Part shown: positions 22,181 through 33,468 of the stretch, piece by piece
How positions within the stretch are numbered: the stretch's first letter is position 1
Layout of the letters: each line of letters starts with the position of its first letter
From: Mesotaenium endlicherianum
Taxonomy: Eukaryota; Streptophyta; Zygnematophyceae; Zygnematales; Mesotaeniaceae
Assembly: GCA_009602735.1 (NCBI GenBank)
Contig: WELA01009603.1
Coordinates: 48,812 to 112,811 of the forward strand
Length of the DNA: 64,000 nt
Reading direction: 5' to 3'
Notes under the pieces: generated by a model
What the model was told of the DNA's origin: nothing
The model's input: only the letters and a program-made list of their open reading frames with translations
Database searches by the model: none
Program-made: the position numbers and the translations under genes

Positions 22181-22590
22181 TGAATGTGTGCTAAGGATGA
22201 GCATGAGTGAGAGATGATGTCTCATGTACCTATGAGAAAAGTTGCACGTAGCATCATGTAACTGATGGTGTGTACATGTCCTAATATTGCTAATGCTGTT
22301 GGGATAGTGAGTCAATTTATGAAGAATCCAAGACCTGTACACTAAGAGGCTATGGAGAGGATACTAAGATGACTCAAGGGGAAGCCGGACCTATGGCTAT
22401 ATCTAGGAGGAAGTGACAATGTGAGGCTAGAGGGATACAGTGATCCTGATTGGGAAGGAGATGTAGACACTTCGAGGTCTGCAAGAGGTCATGCATTCAC
22501 TCTAGCCCAAGGTGCTCTGATTTGGAAGAGCATGAGGCAGAAAATGGTGGCCTTGTCGTCTGTGGAGGCAGAGTATAAGGCAGCCTTACA
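22181..22590 (+). pseudogene. C2 RNase H remnant, first part
   Basis: Copia RNase H with LEGYSDPDWEGDVDTSRSAR (22424) and VEAEYKAAL (22563). It stops at the hAT-1 insertion; the remainder lies at 42080-42410. Confidence 0.85.
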
Positions 22591-22601
22591 CAAGGTTACG
22601 C
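22591..22601 (+). repeat. hAT-1 left terminal inverted repeat
   Basis: CAAGGTTACGC, an exact 11-bp inverted match to 42061-42071. It is preceded by target duplication GCCTTACA. GTACGC-type motifs follow at 22609 and 22676. Confidence 0.85.
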
Positions 22602-22731
22602 AGAACGCTTGTACGCTTATTTTGGTTACCACGCAAGTTTGCTTAGTACGGTGTCCAAAAGGACTAGTTTGGTTCGTACGCCAAGTCACGACGACGTCGA
22701 CGTCAAGTAGCTACAATGTTGACGTCTCATG
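22602..22731. other. hAT-1 left subterminal region
   Basis: Carries TGTACGCTTA, TTAGTACGG and TTCGTACGCC motifs related to those inside the right end. No gene. Confidence 0.65.
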
Positions 22732-23248
22732 TGTGAATAATCAGCACCTTCCATCTTTGCACACTTGAATTAGGAATTCATAGAAGACTACAAATCATAA
22801 CATAATTTGATGTAAAACACACAATGTCAATGATTGCATTCACTCAGAAGGAAGTTTTTGTAAAGTTAACTTAACTTAGCTCTCTGTTTGAGTCGTATAT
22901 GAATATGAAAGTACAGACGCAAACTAGTGTTCGCACACTTGCCAGCAACTCAACTTAATCTAAGAATCATCAAGAAATAATCTTAACGTAGACTCGGACG
23001 CTTTTTCGGCGCCGGCCTTGACGTTCCTGTCAGCCCAAGCACCACGCAAGACTAATGACACCTCAAACTAATGACACAAAATAAGCTAAAGCCTTAACTT
23101 GCAATACTTGCCTCAATACTAGACGAAATTTTACAACCAAGGTATCTACATGTTCACAAGAGTATTCTCTATTCATGTATACTCAATTTAAATATTACAT
23201 AATTTAACAAAGATTATGTCTGACCAAAGAAGTCATACATTTCTAACA
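22732..23248 (-). repeat. CopE 3' LTR
   Basis: 517 bp. The minus strand starts TGTTAGAAATGTATGAC and ends GATTATTCACA. It is collinear with 27721-28222. Confidence 0.92.
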
Positions 23249-23259
23249 CTCCCCCTCAG
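23249..23259 (-). other. CopE polypurine tract
   Basis: CTGAGGGGGAG on the minus strand, directly before the 3' LTR. Confidence 0.85.
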
Positions 23260-23339
23260 ACATCAATCTAGGAATCTCGACATGGTAATAATACAAGTCC
23301 AAACTTCCTAGCACACCAAACAAATTTCCCCTTGTAGAG

Positions 23340-24129
23340 AGCCTCTATCAACAAATCAGCCACCTGCACGTCTGTTCGCACTTGTCCCATAGTCACCACT
23401 TTTAGCTGCCACGATCTCCCTGCACTTGTGGTACTGAACATCTATGTGTTTACTCCTGCTATGTGCCACTGGGTCCTTGCTCAATGCAATGGCCACTGAG
23501 CTATCTGATAAGATCACAGTAGGTAGCTCCTGCTTGAAACCAAGTCCACTAAGCAACTGTCTTATCCATATTGCCACACGCACTGCATAAGCTGCAGCCA
23601 TATACTGAGCCTCTCCTGATGATAATGCTACCGAAGGCTGTCTCTTACTCTTCCAACTCACCATACCACGTCCCATTGTGAAGACATACCCTGTAGTGGA
23701 CCTCCTAGTGTCCCTGTCACTAGCCCAATCTGCATCACAATCCCCAAAGAGTGCCACATCGTCCCCTCTTAAGCATAGCCAAGTGTCAGCAGTTCCTTGC
23801 AAATACCTCAATACACGCTTAACAGCCTCCCAATGTTGTTGTCTCGGTCTCTCCATGAATTGACTCACAACTCCAAGTGCATGAGCCACATCAGGACGTG
23901 TGCACACCATCAGATACATAATGCTTCCCACTATTTCCCTGTACGGAATCTCAGCCATCATATCATGATCCTCTGCAGAGGTGGCACACATGTCTGGAGT
24001 CAAATGTATAGAAGGATCTAATGGGGTGGAAACAGGCTTGCTGTCCTTCATTCCAAAACGTCTCAATACCTCTCTGCAAAAAGTAGGCTGTCCCAGGGAG
24101 ATGGTACGTGCTACCCTGTCCCTCCGAAT
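23340..24129 (-). pseudogene. CopE RNase H region
   Basis: Long minus-strand frame (24066 down to 23356). Landmarks are KPVSTPLDPSIHLTPD, REIVGSIMYLMVCTRPDVAH, DCDADWASDRDTRRSTTGYV, SSGEAQYMAAAYAVRVAIW and DPVAHSRSKHIDVQYHKCRE. These are standard copia connection and RNase H blocks, well preserved. Confidence 0.9.
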
Positions 24130-25130
24130 CTGTATGCCTAGGATTTACTGTGCTTCTCCTAAGTCCTTCATCTCAAACCTTCGTAATAACGCATTTTTCA
24201 CCTGTTGTACCTCACTCATCTATGGCCCGACACTGAGGAGATCATCTACGTACATTACAACAATGACCTTATTCTCTCCCTCACCCTTGAAGTACAGGCT
24301 GGTATCTGCATCTGACATGATGAAAGCTTGCTCCTTAAGAAAAGCATCCAATGTTTTGTTCCACATCCGAGGTGATTGCTTAAGCCCATAAATAGCCTTC
24401 TTCAACCTGCATACTCTTCTGGGATACTTCTCGTTCACAAACCCCTCGGGCTGCTTCATGTATACCTCCTCATCTAAGTTTGCATACAAAAAAGCCGTCT
24501 TCACATCCATCTGATGCACCTCCCAATCACAAATTGTTGCAACTTGTAGTACTGTTCTGATAGATTCAGCTTAGCCACAGGTGCAAACGTGTCGATGTAA
24601 TACCTTCCTTTTGTAGGAATCCCCGAGCCACAAACCGTCCTTGTGCCTATCCACCACTCCTTCACCATTTTTTTTTGACTACAAACACCCACCTCCCGAA
24701 AATAAACTTGCGCCCCTTAGGTGGCTCTACCAACTCCCACGTTCTGTTTCCGTCCAACGACTTCATCTCCTCCACTGAAGCCGCATGCCATTCCTGCTTA
24801 TCTTTTCTTTCCATCGCCTCCTCATAGCTTTGAGGCATGTGCACTCCCTGCTCATTCTCAAGCACATAATCCCAAGCCTTTGCTTCCCATTCCATCTGCG
24901 CCAGATTGGCCTGCTCTTCAAAACCATACCGCTCTAAAGCCTTACTTTCACGTGATGACCTCCTCAAGTTTCCATCTTGCTGCTTGTAAACTTCACTTCC
25001 TGATTTTGCACTTGAATTCTTCAGCACCCTGCGCGAGGTTAACACGTCACATTCCCCCACTTCTGTTCCAGTTCCCTTATCATTGCCTGCACCTGTAAGA
25101 GCCGAAAATTTTTTGGACCTTTGTGGTCCA
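24130..25130 (-). pseudogene. CopE reverse transcriptase region
   Basis: Landmarks are EEMKSLDGNRTWELVEPPKG (24770-24710), MHQMDVKTAFLYANLDEEVY (24519), KAIYGLKQSPRMWNKTLDAF (24400) and VIVVMYVDDLL (24250), with the YVDD box. It is spread over more than one frame, so it is not functional as it stands. Confidence 0.88.
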
Positions 25131-25190
25131 AGGGGTACTTCCTCTTGTACTCAATGATCTGCATTGGCCCAGCCACCCTAAATGCTTCCT

Positions 25191-26789
25191 TCACAAACTC
25201 AACCTACCTGTCCTTCTGCTCCTGTACTGAATCTGGAATCTCAACTTCCCAAACGTTCTATGTTTGTCCGTAACACCTTCATTTCGTGCCTCATCCTCAA
25301 TACTCTTTGATTCTAAACCTAAGAGCTCATCTTCTTCTAGACAGAATGAACTTTCCTCTTCTTGACCTGTATACACAACCGCTCCCAAGTTCATGAGCGT
25401 CTCGTTGAAGATGACGTCCCTACTGATTAGAACCTCATGCGTGCGAGGATCCCATAGCTTGTACCCTCGTTTCTCGGTAGCATATCCCACGAAGACCATC
25501 ACCCTGCTCCTCGATTGAAGCTTGTGCCTTTGCACTTTCGGCACTTGTACCCAGACTTCTGAGCCAAAAATCTTGAGCTCTTGAACTGAGGGCCTCCTGC
25601 TTGCCCACACTTCCTCGGGCGTTTTTCCACTCAGAGCCGATGTTGGGCTTCTGTTTTTCACATACACCATCATCCTGGCTGCTTCTGCCCCTAGTCTAGG
25701 ATTTACTCCTGCCGAGAAGATAGAGCTCCTCGCCCCTTCCATAATAGTTTGATTTATGCCTTTTGCTACTCCATTTTGTTGTGGTGTATATGAGTTTGTC
25801 AGCTGGTGTTTAATCCCTTGGGTTTGAAGGAATTTCAAAAACTCATTGCTCATATACTCCCCCCCACTATCTGTGCGTAATGCTCGGATGGACCTCTCCG
25901 TTTGTTTCTCAACCATGGCTTTATACTCTTTGAGTTTTGAAGATGCCTCATGTTTTGTAAGCATGAAGAAGATATCTGCAAACCTCAACGTATCATCAAC
26001 AAATGTGATGTAATAGAGTGCTCCCCCATAGGATTTGTGTCTGGCAGGACCCCACACATTTGAATGCACAAGATCAAGTAACCCATATGACCTAGTTGCT
26101 TGTCCTTTCTGGAATTGAAGTCTAGCGTGCTTTCCCATACACCTGGCTCAGCAAAAACCCAATATTTGACCCCTTAGGTCTGGCATCCCATCCACCAGGC
26201 CCTCCCGTGATAGCTTCCATTAGCCCCTGCTCGTTGAGGTGTCCATACCTCTGATGCCACCAGTTGATGTCTTGCTTGCTATTTTCAGAAGAAGCTTCCG
26301 CAACGTGTGAATGATCTCCTGCCACTCGCTTGCTCCTTCCAAACGAGGCTTCTGCCACATGTGCATAATCTCCGACCACCTGAGTACTGACTTGTAACTT
26401 ATATAGCTTGCCACTGGCATATCTCTCTCCTTCCGCAAAAACTACACTCTTTTTGTTTTGCATGACACACCTGCTACCCTCAGAGGCCACCTTGTTTCCT
26501 AAAGATGTAGTCTTAGAAACAGAAAACAAGTTCTTGGTGAGTTGTGGAACATGAAGCACATCTTGCAAGTACATTGCGAGCTTGTGCTCACCAATTTTAA
26601 TCAAAAGTTTCACCACTCTTGCTGCTTTTGCATACACAATTCTTCCATCTCCTAACTTAATAGGAATAGGTGCAATATCCTTATAGCCTCGAAGCCACTC
26701 TTTTCTGGGTGTGACATGCCGAGACGCGCCAGAGTCGACATACCACACTTCCTCATCTTGTATGACACACGCTAAGACCTCCACCACAC
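25191..26789 (-). pseudogene. CopE protease and integrase region
   Basis: The protease block VWYVDSGASRHVTPRKEW lies at about 26750-26690. The integrase zinc-binding start WWHQRYGHLNEQGL is near 26270. The core has LLDLVHSNVWGPARHKSYGG (26080), RALRTDSGGEYMSNEF (25885) and QTIMEGARSSIF (25745). The C-terminal blocks FVGYATEKRGYKLWDPR (25490) and VLISRDVIFNE (25430) follow. The order is normal for copia. Broken. Confidence 0.88.
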
Positions 26790-27743
26790 TTCCAACATGG
26801 TCCTGTGCTCTTCATCTCCTGAGCATTGGACACTCACCCTTGAAATGCCCCGGTTGGTTACAATTAAAACACAGTCCTCTACCTGCATCTTGAAAATAAC
26901 TACGTCCAACACCCTGATCCCCACCCTGCCTACTCCCTGAGGCTTTCTTTGCCCTATGTGACTTACAAACGCAGAATCATCATGAGAAGATGAATGCCGC
27001 AAGCCATATCTCCGATCCATATGTATAATGAGCTCAGGTTGCTCACCCCCATACAACACCTTTTCTACTGATCCAAATGTCATACTACCACCTGCCTCTG
27101 ATTGCTTAGCATCCTTGGAAATCTCCTCTTGCCGAAGACTGAGAGCTACCTTCTCCACACTCAACTCAGCTTGACTACTCAACACAGTGCGTATGACAGC
27201 ATACTTTGGTGGGAGACCCCGGAGGAGGGTTGTGACTTGCATAAAAAGAGTCTCCTTTTGTCCAATGGCTGCAAGCTCGGCAACCAGCTTATCCACGTGT
27301 GATGTGTAGCTATCCATGCCCTCCCTAGGGGTCATGCGGAAATTAGCGAACCTGTCACTTAGCTCCGATGCGTTAGTCCTACTACGAGATTGGAACATTT
27401 CTTCAAGTCTATCCCACACCTCCTTCGTTGTTTTAAGATGCAATACTTTTATATAATGCCTTTCCTCTAATTTCCTCACTATAATAGAGAATGCAAGCTT
27501 AGACCTTTGCTTCCATACAGCAATCTCCTTAACCCTACTTGCAAGCTCATCTCCCGCTAAGTCTCCGACATCTGCAGGCTCCACATATGCTCCGTCCAGG
27601 ATCCTATCTGCATCGTATCTACACAAGTGTGCTCTTATTTGTGCTTGCCAAAGCAAGAACTTAGTGCCGTCCGCTCTCAACTTTGGAACAGCCATCTCTG
27701 CACCAGCTGCTCCGTTACCATGTGGAAAATCAGCACCTTCCAT
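26790..27743 (-). pseudogene. CopE gag
   Basis: The gag frame begins with an ATG at 27743, which lies inside the 5' LTR, and a second in-frame Met precedes AVPKLRADGTKFLLWQ. It contains the UBN2/copia-gag blocks KAYVEP-like and LEEMFQSRSRTNASELSDRF, SYTSHVDKLVAELAAIGQ and a zinc knuckle CFNCNQPGHFKGEC near 26860. The frame is largely open over about 320 codons. Confidence 0.85.
27709..27720 (-). other. CopE primer-binding site
   Basis: TGGTAACGGAGC on the minus strand, directly next to the 5' LTR end; initiator tRNA-Met type. It is also part of the open gag frame. Confidence 0.85.
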
Positions 27744-28222
27744 TTTTGCACACTTGAATTAGGAATTCATAGAAGATTACAAATCATAACATAAACTCAT
27801 ATAGAACACAGAATGTCAAGAATTGCATTCACTCAGAAGGAAATCTTTGTAAAGCTAACGTAACTGAGTCATATATGAACATAAAAGTACAAACGCGAAC
27901 TAGGGTTCGCACACTTGCCAGCAACTTAACTTAACCTAAATCATCAAGAAATAATCTTAACGTAGACACGGACGTTTTTGGCGCCGGCCTTGATGTTCCT
28001 GTGAGCCCAACTACCACGCAAGACTAATGACACCTCAAACTAATGACACAAAATAAGCTAAAGCTTTAACTTGCAATACCTGCCTCAACACTAAACGAAA
28101 GTTTACAATCAAGGTATCTACATGTTCAGAAGAGCAATTTCTATATATATGTATACTCAATTTAATAATCACATGATTTGAACAAAGATATGTCTGACCA
28201 AAGAAGTCACACATTTCTATTA
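27721..28222 (-). repeat. CopE 5' LTR
   Basis: 502 bp, collinear with 22732-23248. The outer end reads TAATAGAAATGTGTGAC on the minus strand, so the terminal TG has changed. The inner end is TTTTCCACA. Confidence 0.9.
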
Positions 28223-28730
28223 TCATGTTGATCGCACGCGCAGAAGTACCATGTCGGGTCATACTGTTCCTTTTCTTCAAAATGGAAGCTTTTTTGTTTC
28301 CGTGCGCTTTCAAAAGTTTTTAGCTTCCCAATCTGAAACGAATTTGGCAAACAATTTAATCAGAGTACCTCGATCGCATCGAGCGTCACCAGACAGATTC
28401 AAACACCCGCCACCGGGTGTAGGGTTAGGAAGCTAACCGAAGTGCCATGCGCGTTTCAATGACAACACTGTCTTTGCCACATTATAGTTAGATAACAACC
28501 GCTGCTCACCAAGAAGATAAAAGAATAAACCATAACACGAAAGTCGTATTCAAGATCAAGCGCAATCCAACGATTATGAATCCCCGTCATCGGATGCAGA
28601 GAGCAATGCTTTACCAAGCTGGTACACGCTGGACCTTGGCTGTAAATTGTTTGGTTTTGTGGATACTTTCTGTACTTAAAATTCTTCTTCCTCCATGTAA
28701 AATTTCGACAGCACTTATCATTCCAATGCT
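28223..28730. other. hAT-1 interior, no gene seen
   Basis: Non-repetitive DNA between CopE and the tandem array. I recognise no coding domain. Confidence 0.4.
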
Positions 28731-30062
28731 GGGAGGGCCGCTTAGCAGAGATTATTTTTTGTACTTCGTAACTCATTTATCAGTTGAATAAGAACACTTA
28801 AGAGTATCAGTACTACTTCATCGAGTAGAATAAGCGTCAAGGAAGAGGTGTAACCATAATTCAAACTCTTAACAAGCATGTGTAAGAACAAGACAATTGT
28901 TATGTATGCCACATTTAAGAATGACTACAATTTGACTTATCGACAAAACGTCTAACACTAGGAGGGCCGCTTAGCAGATCATGTTTTCTGTACTTTCTAA
29001 CTCCTTTATCAATTCAATAAGCAGGCTTAGGAGTATCATTGCTCTTGATGGAGTAAAATTAGCTTAACTATAAAGTGCGAAGAAGATTCAAACTCTTAAG
29101 AAGTATGTATAAGAACCAAGAAGTACATATAAATGCTACATTCAAGAGTGATTGACTTATCGACCAAAAGTTGAACATTGAAAGGGTCGCTTAACAGAGC
29201 ATGTTTTCTGAACTTTCTAATTATTTTATTAATTCAATAAGAAGGCTTAGGAATATCGTTGCTTCTTAAATTTCATAAACAAGTGTGAAAAACATTCAAA
29301 CTCTTAAGAAGCATGTATATGAACTCAAAAGTACCTATAGATGCTACACTTAGGAATGATTGACTTTTCGACAGAGAGTTTAACATTGAGAGGGCCGCTT
29401 GAAAGAGCATTTTTTTTGTATCTTTTAACTATTTTATCAATTCAATAACTAGCCTTAGAAGTACCATTGCTTCTCAACTGAGTATAATAAGCTTTAATGA
29501 AAAAAGAAGCTTCAAACTCTTCGAAAGCATGTATAAGAACCAAAAAATGTCTATAAATGCTACATCTAAGAGTGAGTGACTTATCGACAAAAAGTCTAAC
29601 ACTCGGAGGGCCGCTTAAAAGAGCATATATTATTGTACTTCCTATCAACTTTCTTAGTCCAAATAGATGGCTTAGAAGTATCAATGCTTCTTAATGGAGT
29701 AGAATTAGCTTTCATGAAGAAGTATGAAGAAGATTCATATTCTTAACAAGCATGTATAAGAACTAAGAAATTTCTATAAATGCTACTTTTAAGAGTGAGT
29801 GAAATTTGATTTATCGACAAAAAATCCAACACTGGAAGGGCCGCTTCGCAAACCATGTTTATTGTACATCCTTTTTTATCTTTTAGTTAAATACAAAGGC
29901 TTAGGAGTATCATTGCATTAATCGAGTATGATAAATTTTAAGGAAGAAGTGTAAAGAAGATGCAAACTCTTAATAAGCATGTATGAGAACTAAGAAGTAC
30001 TTATAATTGTCAAACCCAATAGTAAGTGAAGTGTGACTTAGCCAAAAAAGTGAGTGAGAATA
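28731..30062. repeat. Six-unit tandem repeat of hAT-1
   Basis: Units start at about 28731, 28961, 29181, 29390, 29604 and 29834, giving periods of about 209-230 bp. Each opens with a variant of GGAGGGCCGCTTAGCAGAGC, followed by an AT-rich body with TTCAATAAG, GCTTAGGAGTATCATTGC and AAGCATGTATAAGAAC blocks. Related units occur in hAT-2 at 5407 and 5641. It lies downstream of the transposase on its own strand. Confidence 0.85.
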
Positions 30063-30103
30063 CATGCTACCTCTACTACACACAATTTAGCAGACAGACA
30101 TAT

Positions 30104-32502
30104 CTAGTAACCAATCGCTTTACGCCTCCTTCGTCTTGGAGCTAAAACACTAGGTCGCTCCTCCACCTCCTCATCCTCTACCTCTTCTTCCTCTACCTCC
30201 ATCTTCTCTTCCTCACTCAAGGAGGCATGCATGGCAAGAAGAAGACCCTCCTCTTTAGGTGGCTCCAAGAACTCTGCTTCTCCAACCCATGGAGTCGCGT
30301 CGACACTTGGTCCAAGGAAGTCCAGACTCTTCTCTTGAAGTCTCAACATAGAATGCATACACACTAACTTCTTTGCTCTAGTAGGGAGCAACCTAGTGCA
30401 AAGTGGACTATGAACAAACCCGTAATCAGGCCAATTCTCTCATATGCAGCTACTGAAGCAGTTTGTGACAATATTCTCATAGCAAAAAGCTGAAGATTAG
30501 GACAATGACTTCCTTATGTTTCCCACCACTTGTGACTTCCGTATGTTTCCTGCCACGGTCTTATTAGCCTTGCAAACATCATCGATAAAAATGTCATTGT
30601 TCTGTCGGAAGAGCGCCAACTCTCGATCCACCAACGCTCGGTCAAGCACAATTCCTCCAACAAGGGTATTCCGCACGTCGCACCAATCGATTAGTAGACA
30701 CTTCGCAACTACTTGAGACTCATAGTGTTGGTACTCGAGGTCCAGATAGTAGCCTGTAGCCAAACAAAGTCAAGATGCAATCTCGATATATGACAGCACA
30801 ATGCACATCACTAAGAAGAGAGCAATACCAATAACAAGCACAATAACCATAACAATGACCAGCACACATTAACAAGCATGTTAGAGAACAGCAGCCGTTG
30901 AGCAAGAAAGGTGAGCAACATCAAAAATAGACTTTTATCCGCAAAATGTAGGGGGCTGTGAAGCTCCTCCTAGCCAGCCTTCACGTTCTTCTTCACTTGG
31001 GTTCTTTGTGCTGGTTCAAGTCCTACAACCTCATGCACAAGCTCATTGATGGTGCAAGCCCAGATCTTCCCAAGAGAAGGTTGAGGAGAGTTGACTAGTC
31101 GAAGGAAAACTATGATCGGCTCACACACGGCCACCCATACCTTCACTCGCTCCCAAAGTTCATCGCCGCAAACTAGGTCTCTAATCTCCGTAGCCTCACC
31201 TACACAACCGTTCTTTGCCGCCCATTTGAGCCATCTTCTTTCAGACAACATAGTTCGTAAGGTATTCCTCACAACGATGAGTCTTTGCGAGCAAAGGAAG
31301 CTACTAGCAAACCTCGTGGGTCTTGGCTTCAACAAGTCTAGCTTACTTTTATGCCTTGCCCCATGCTCACAGTAAAGAGCGTAAGGAATGTGGTAGTTTG
31401 CAATAACTTAGACCAAGTGCTTGAAGTTATCAATTATGACCTCTAGCTCTTATACCTTTCATAGGTCTTCAACACCAAGTCCAAAAGTGAGCAACACAAG
31501 GCGTCCAATATATGTGCGAGTGCTTCTCACAAACCACATTACAACTAGCTACAATGTTTGGTGCAGAGTTCATGCAAAGGTGTACGACATGGTCAGCCCC
31601 TATTTTCTCCACGGCTGCAAGCAGGTGACTACCAATGTAGTCGCCCTTTTTCCTTTCATCCTCGGTGTTGAAGGCATTTATGAACATTTTTGTGCCTTCC
31701 ACAATCATATGCACGTGAAGAAGAGGATGCCCACATGGATCTGTCCACCTATCTGCTACAATGCTACAACCTGTCTATAATAGTGCCTTTTCTTGTTTCT
31801 TCTCCCAAGCCTCTATCTTCAATACCTCTTTATCTAGTAGGGTACTTTCGAGAGGCTTATCCTTCATCAAGACATACACAACACGCGTTTCTTGGGTATA
31901 CTTACTGTAAGCAACCATCATATTTCTAAAGAAGTCACTGCGAGCAACATTGAATGAACCAGTAGCATAGAAGAAGCGAGCAACAATCTCAAAGACAGAA
32001 TCAGCATTCACCTTTTGGAACAAGTCACTTAGAGAGGTTTGCCCTCTCCCCCTGCTATAGCAGTAAGCAGGGGGACCCTCTAGCAGTTGCACATGCTGAG
32101 CCAGCGGCACCAATACTCCATTCATGCACGCGCTTTTGTGCAGCTTCCATGGCACTCTTCTTACGTTGCATTCCCAATAGAGTACTAGCCGCATCTTTGC
32201 TACAACTAATCATGAGGTTCAACTTCAACAGAACACTCCTCACACTGATTAACATCCTTGGAACTTTCGGTGACACGGCCACGAACACGCGTGACTCCAC
32301 AGGTAAACTTCCTCCGGCAGTAGTTGCACTTTACCTTCGGATATGAAGTCTTCAACTTGGCTTCTACAACGATGGTCACATAGATCCACTCTGGAGCAGA
32401 CCTTGCAGCAACTGCCTTAGGGGGCAAACAAGCGCCTAAAACTTCAGTGGACGCCCTCATTCCAGCAAGCGTTGCTCCGGACAAAGTGGATGGTTGAGAC
32501 AT
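30104..32502 (-). pseudogene. hAT-1 transposase (BED, DUF659, hAT C-terminal)
   Basis: Minus-strand hAT-superfamily transposase. The likely start is MSQPSTLSG at 32502. A BED-type zinc finger follows (YPKVKCNYCRRKFTCGVTRV, then CEEC) around 32350-32220; the usual His of the finger reads Arg. The DUF659 core runs from 32010 to 31490 (SDLFQKVNADSVFEIVARFF, then HMIVEGTKMFINAFNTED and YWTPCVAHF). The block WLKWAAKNGCVGEATEIRDL is at about 31240. After an intron come ATGYYLDLEYQHYESQVVAK (30760) and the C-terminal part with AKKLVCMHSMLRLQEKSLDF (30370). The end is acidic and then basic (PRRRRRKAIGY, stop at 30104-30106). Frame changes and stops occur, for example after the BED finger and after AHFWTWC, so it is defective. 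Confidence 0.85.
30754..30939 (-). other. Probable intron in hAT-1 transposase
   Basis: Coding similarity stops and resumes here, as in hAT-2 (6552-6713). The 3' side reads GTTTGGCTACAG. The 5' side reads GATAAAAG where hAT-2 has GTAACATT, so the donor GT appears lost in this copy. Confidence 0.55.
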
Positions 32503-32599
32503 GATACGCGTGAAACTTGCAATAACAAAAAACAATAGCAACCTGTAAGAGCCAGAAGAAGATGCCAATCAAAAAAGTAAAAAAGCAACAATAGGTAAG

Positions 32600-32742
32600 C
32601 AAGAGAGCAGGCAGCCCGAACAAATGCAAGCAAGGGGCTGGCGGCCCGCCACGACAAAAGCAAGCTCGGGGCTGGCAGCCAGCCCTACTAGACCAAGATA
32701 GAGGCTGGTAACCAACCCCACAATAGCAAGCAAGGGGCCGAC
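32600..32742. repeat. GC-rich minisatellite, left part
   Basis: Copies of a short GCAAGCAAGGGGCTGGCAGC-type unit, upstream of the transposase start. It is the same repeat as 38131-39040; LtrD sits between the two parts. Confidence 0.8.
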
Positions 32743-33454
32743 TGTAACGATATGAAATTGTAATTTGTATTTTTCTAGCATTTTATATGCATAGAGTGGG
32801 ATTTTAGACGAACTTTGGCCTCTATTTCAAGTCATTCAGACAAGTGTTGAGAAAGTTATGAGTTTTGGGAAATTCTAGTAAGTTTTTGATGTCACAGAGT
32901 CAAGTTAGTGACAAGGACAGGTCCAGTGACGAAAATTTTGGTTGGAGTCCAGGAGGTAGGACATTGAATCATGAGAATTCCAAAAACTACATACGATTCC
33001 CAAGAGTGCCAAAGTCTCGTGGAATGTCTAGAAATTTCGCGAGGAGTTTGTGGATTGTGTAGTAGAATATTCTAGAGTGTGATTGTGTGTGCTTGTGAGT
33101 GTGCTAGCTTGTCCAACTACGCAAGGTACATGGAAGGATCCATAGAAGAAGGTTCTGGAGGTACTTTGCTGGAGAGGACACTTTATAGTTCAAGCACAAA
33201 TAGAAAGCACGAAGAGTAGAGGGAGCCTAGTTAGTCTAGTCTAACCTTCTTATCTTGTACACGACTTTTCTTAATCAGGTGAGTTCTTTTCTACTCCTCT
33301 CTTATGTAGCTCATAACTCTTGCAAGAGTGGCATACCACCAGGCCACTCCACCTTGTATATGCAACAAGGAATGATCCTTGTGCACGCTTCCACTCGTGG
33401 GTGAGGGTGCGTGAGTGTGTATGGACGCACTGCTCGCACCCCTCTCCTCTTTCA
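32743..33454 (+). repeat. LtrD 5' LTR
   Basis: 712 bp, TGTAACGATATG ... CCTCTCCTCTTTCA. It shares CTAGCATTTTAT, GGAGCC..., CAGGCCACTCCACCTTG and CGCTTCCACTCGTG blocks with the 3' LTR. Confidence 0.85.
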
Positions 33455-33456
33455 CA

Positions 33457-33468
33457 GGGCATTGGAGC
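33457..33468 (+). other. LtrD primer-binding site
   Basis: GGGCATTGGAGC, a diverged form of TGGTATCGGAGC placed just after the LTR. Confidence 0.6.

Larger units (their letters stand above)
22732..28222 (-). mobile_element. CopE, full-length copia element
   Basis: Minus-strand Ty1/copia of a second family, inserted in the left part of hAT-1. LTRs are 22732-23248 (3') and 27721-28222 (5'). TCATG flanks both ends (22727-22731 and 28223-28227), an exact 5-bp duplication. It has a primer-binding site, gag, protease, integrase, RT, RNase H and polypurine tract in copia order. The LTRs differ by about 9-10% by eye over 300 bp, so it is not recent. Long reading frames survive, but the polyprotein is broken at roughly half a dozen points. 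Confidence 0.93.

Noticed and set aside
28731-30062. Regularly spaced repeats that might suggest a CRISPR array
   Set aside because: Units are over 200 bp, diverge along their whole length, and lie in a plant hAT transposon; there are no cas genes.
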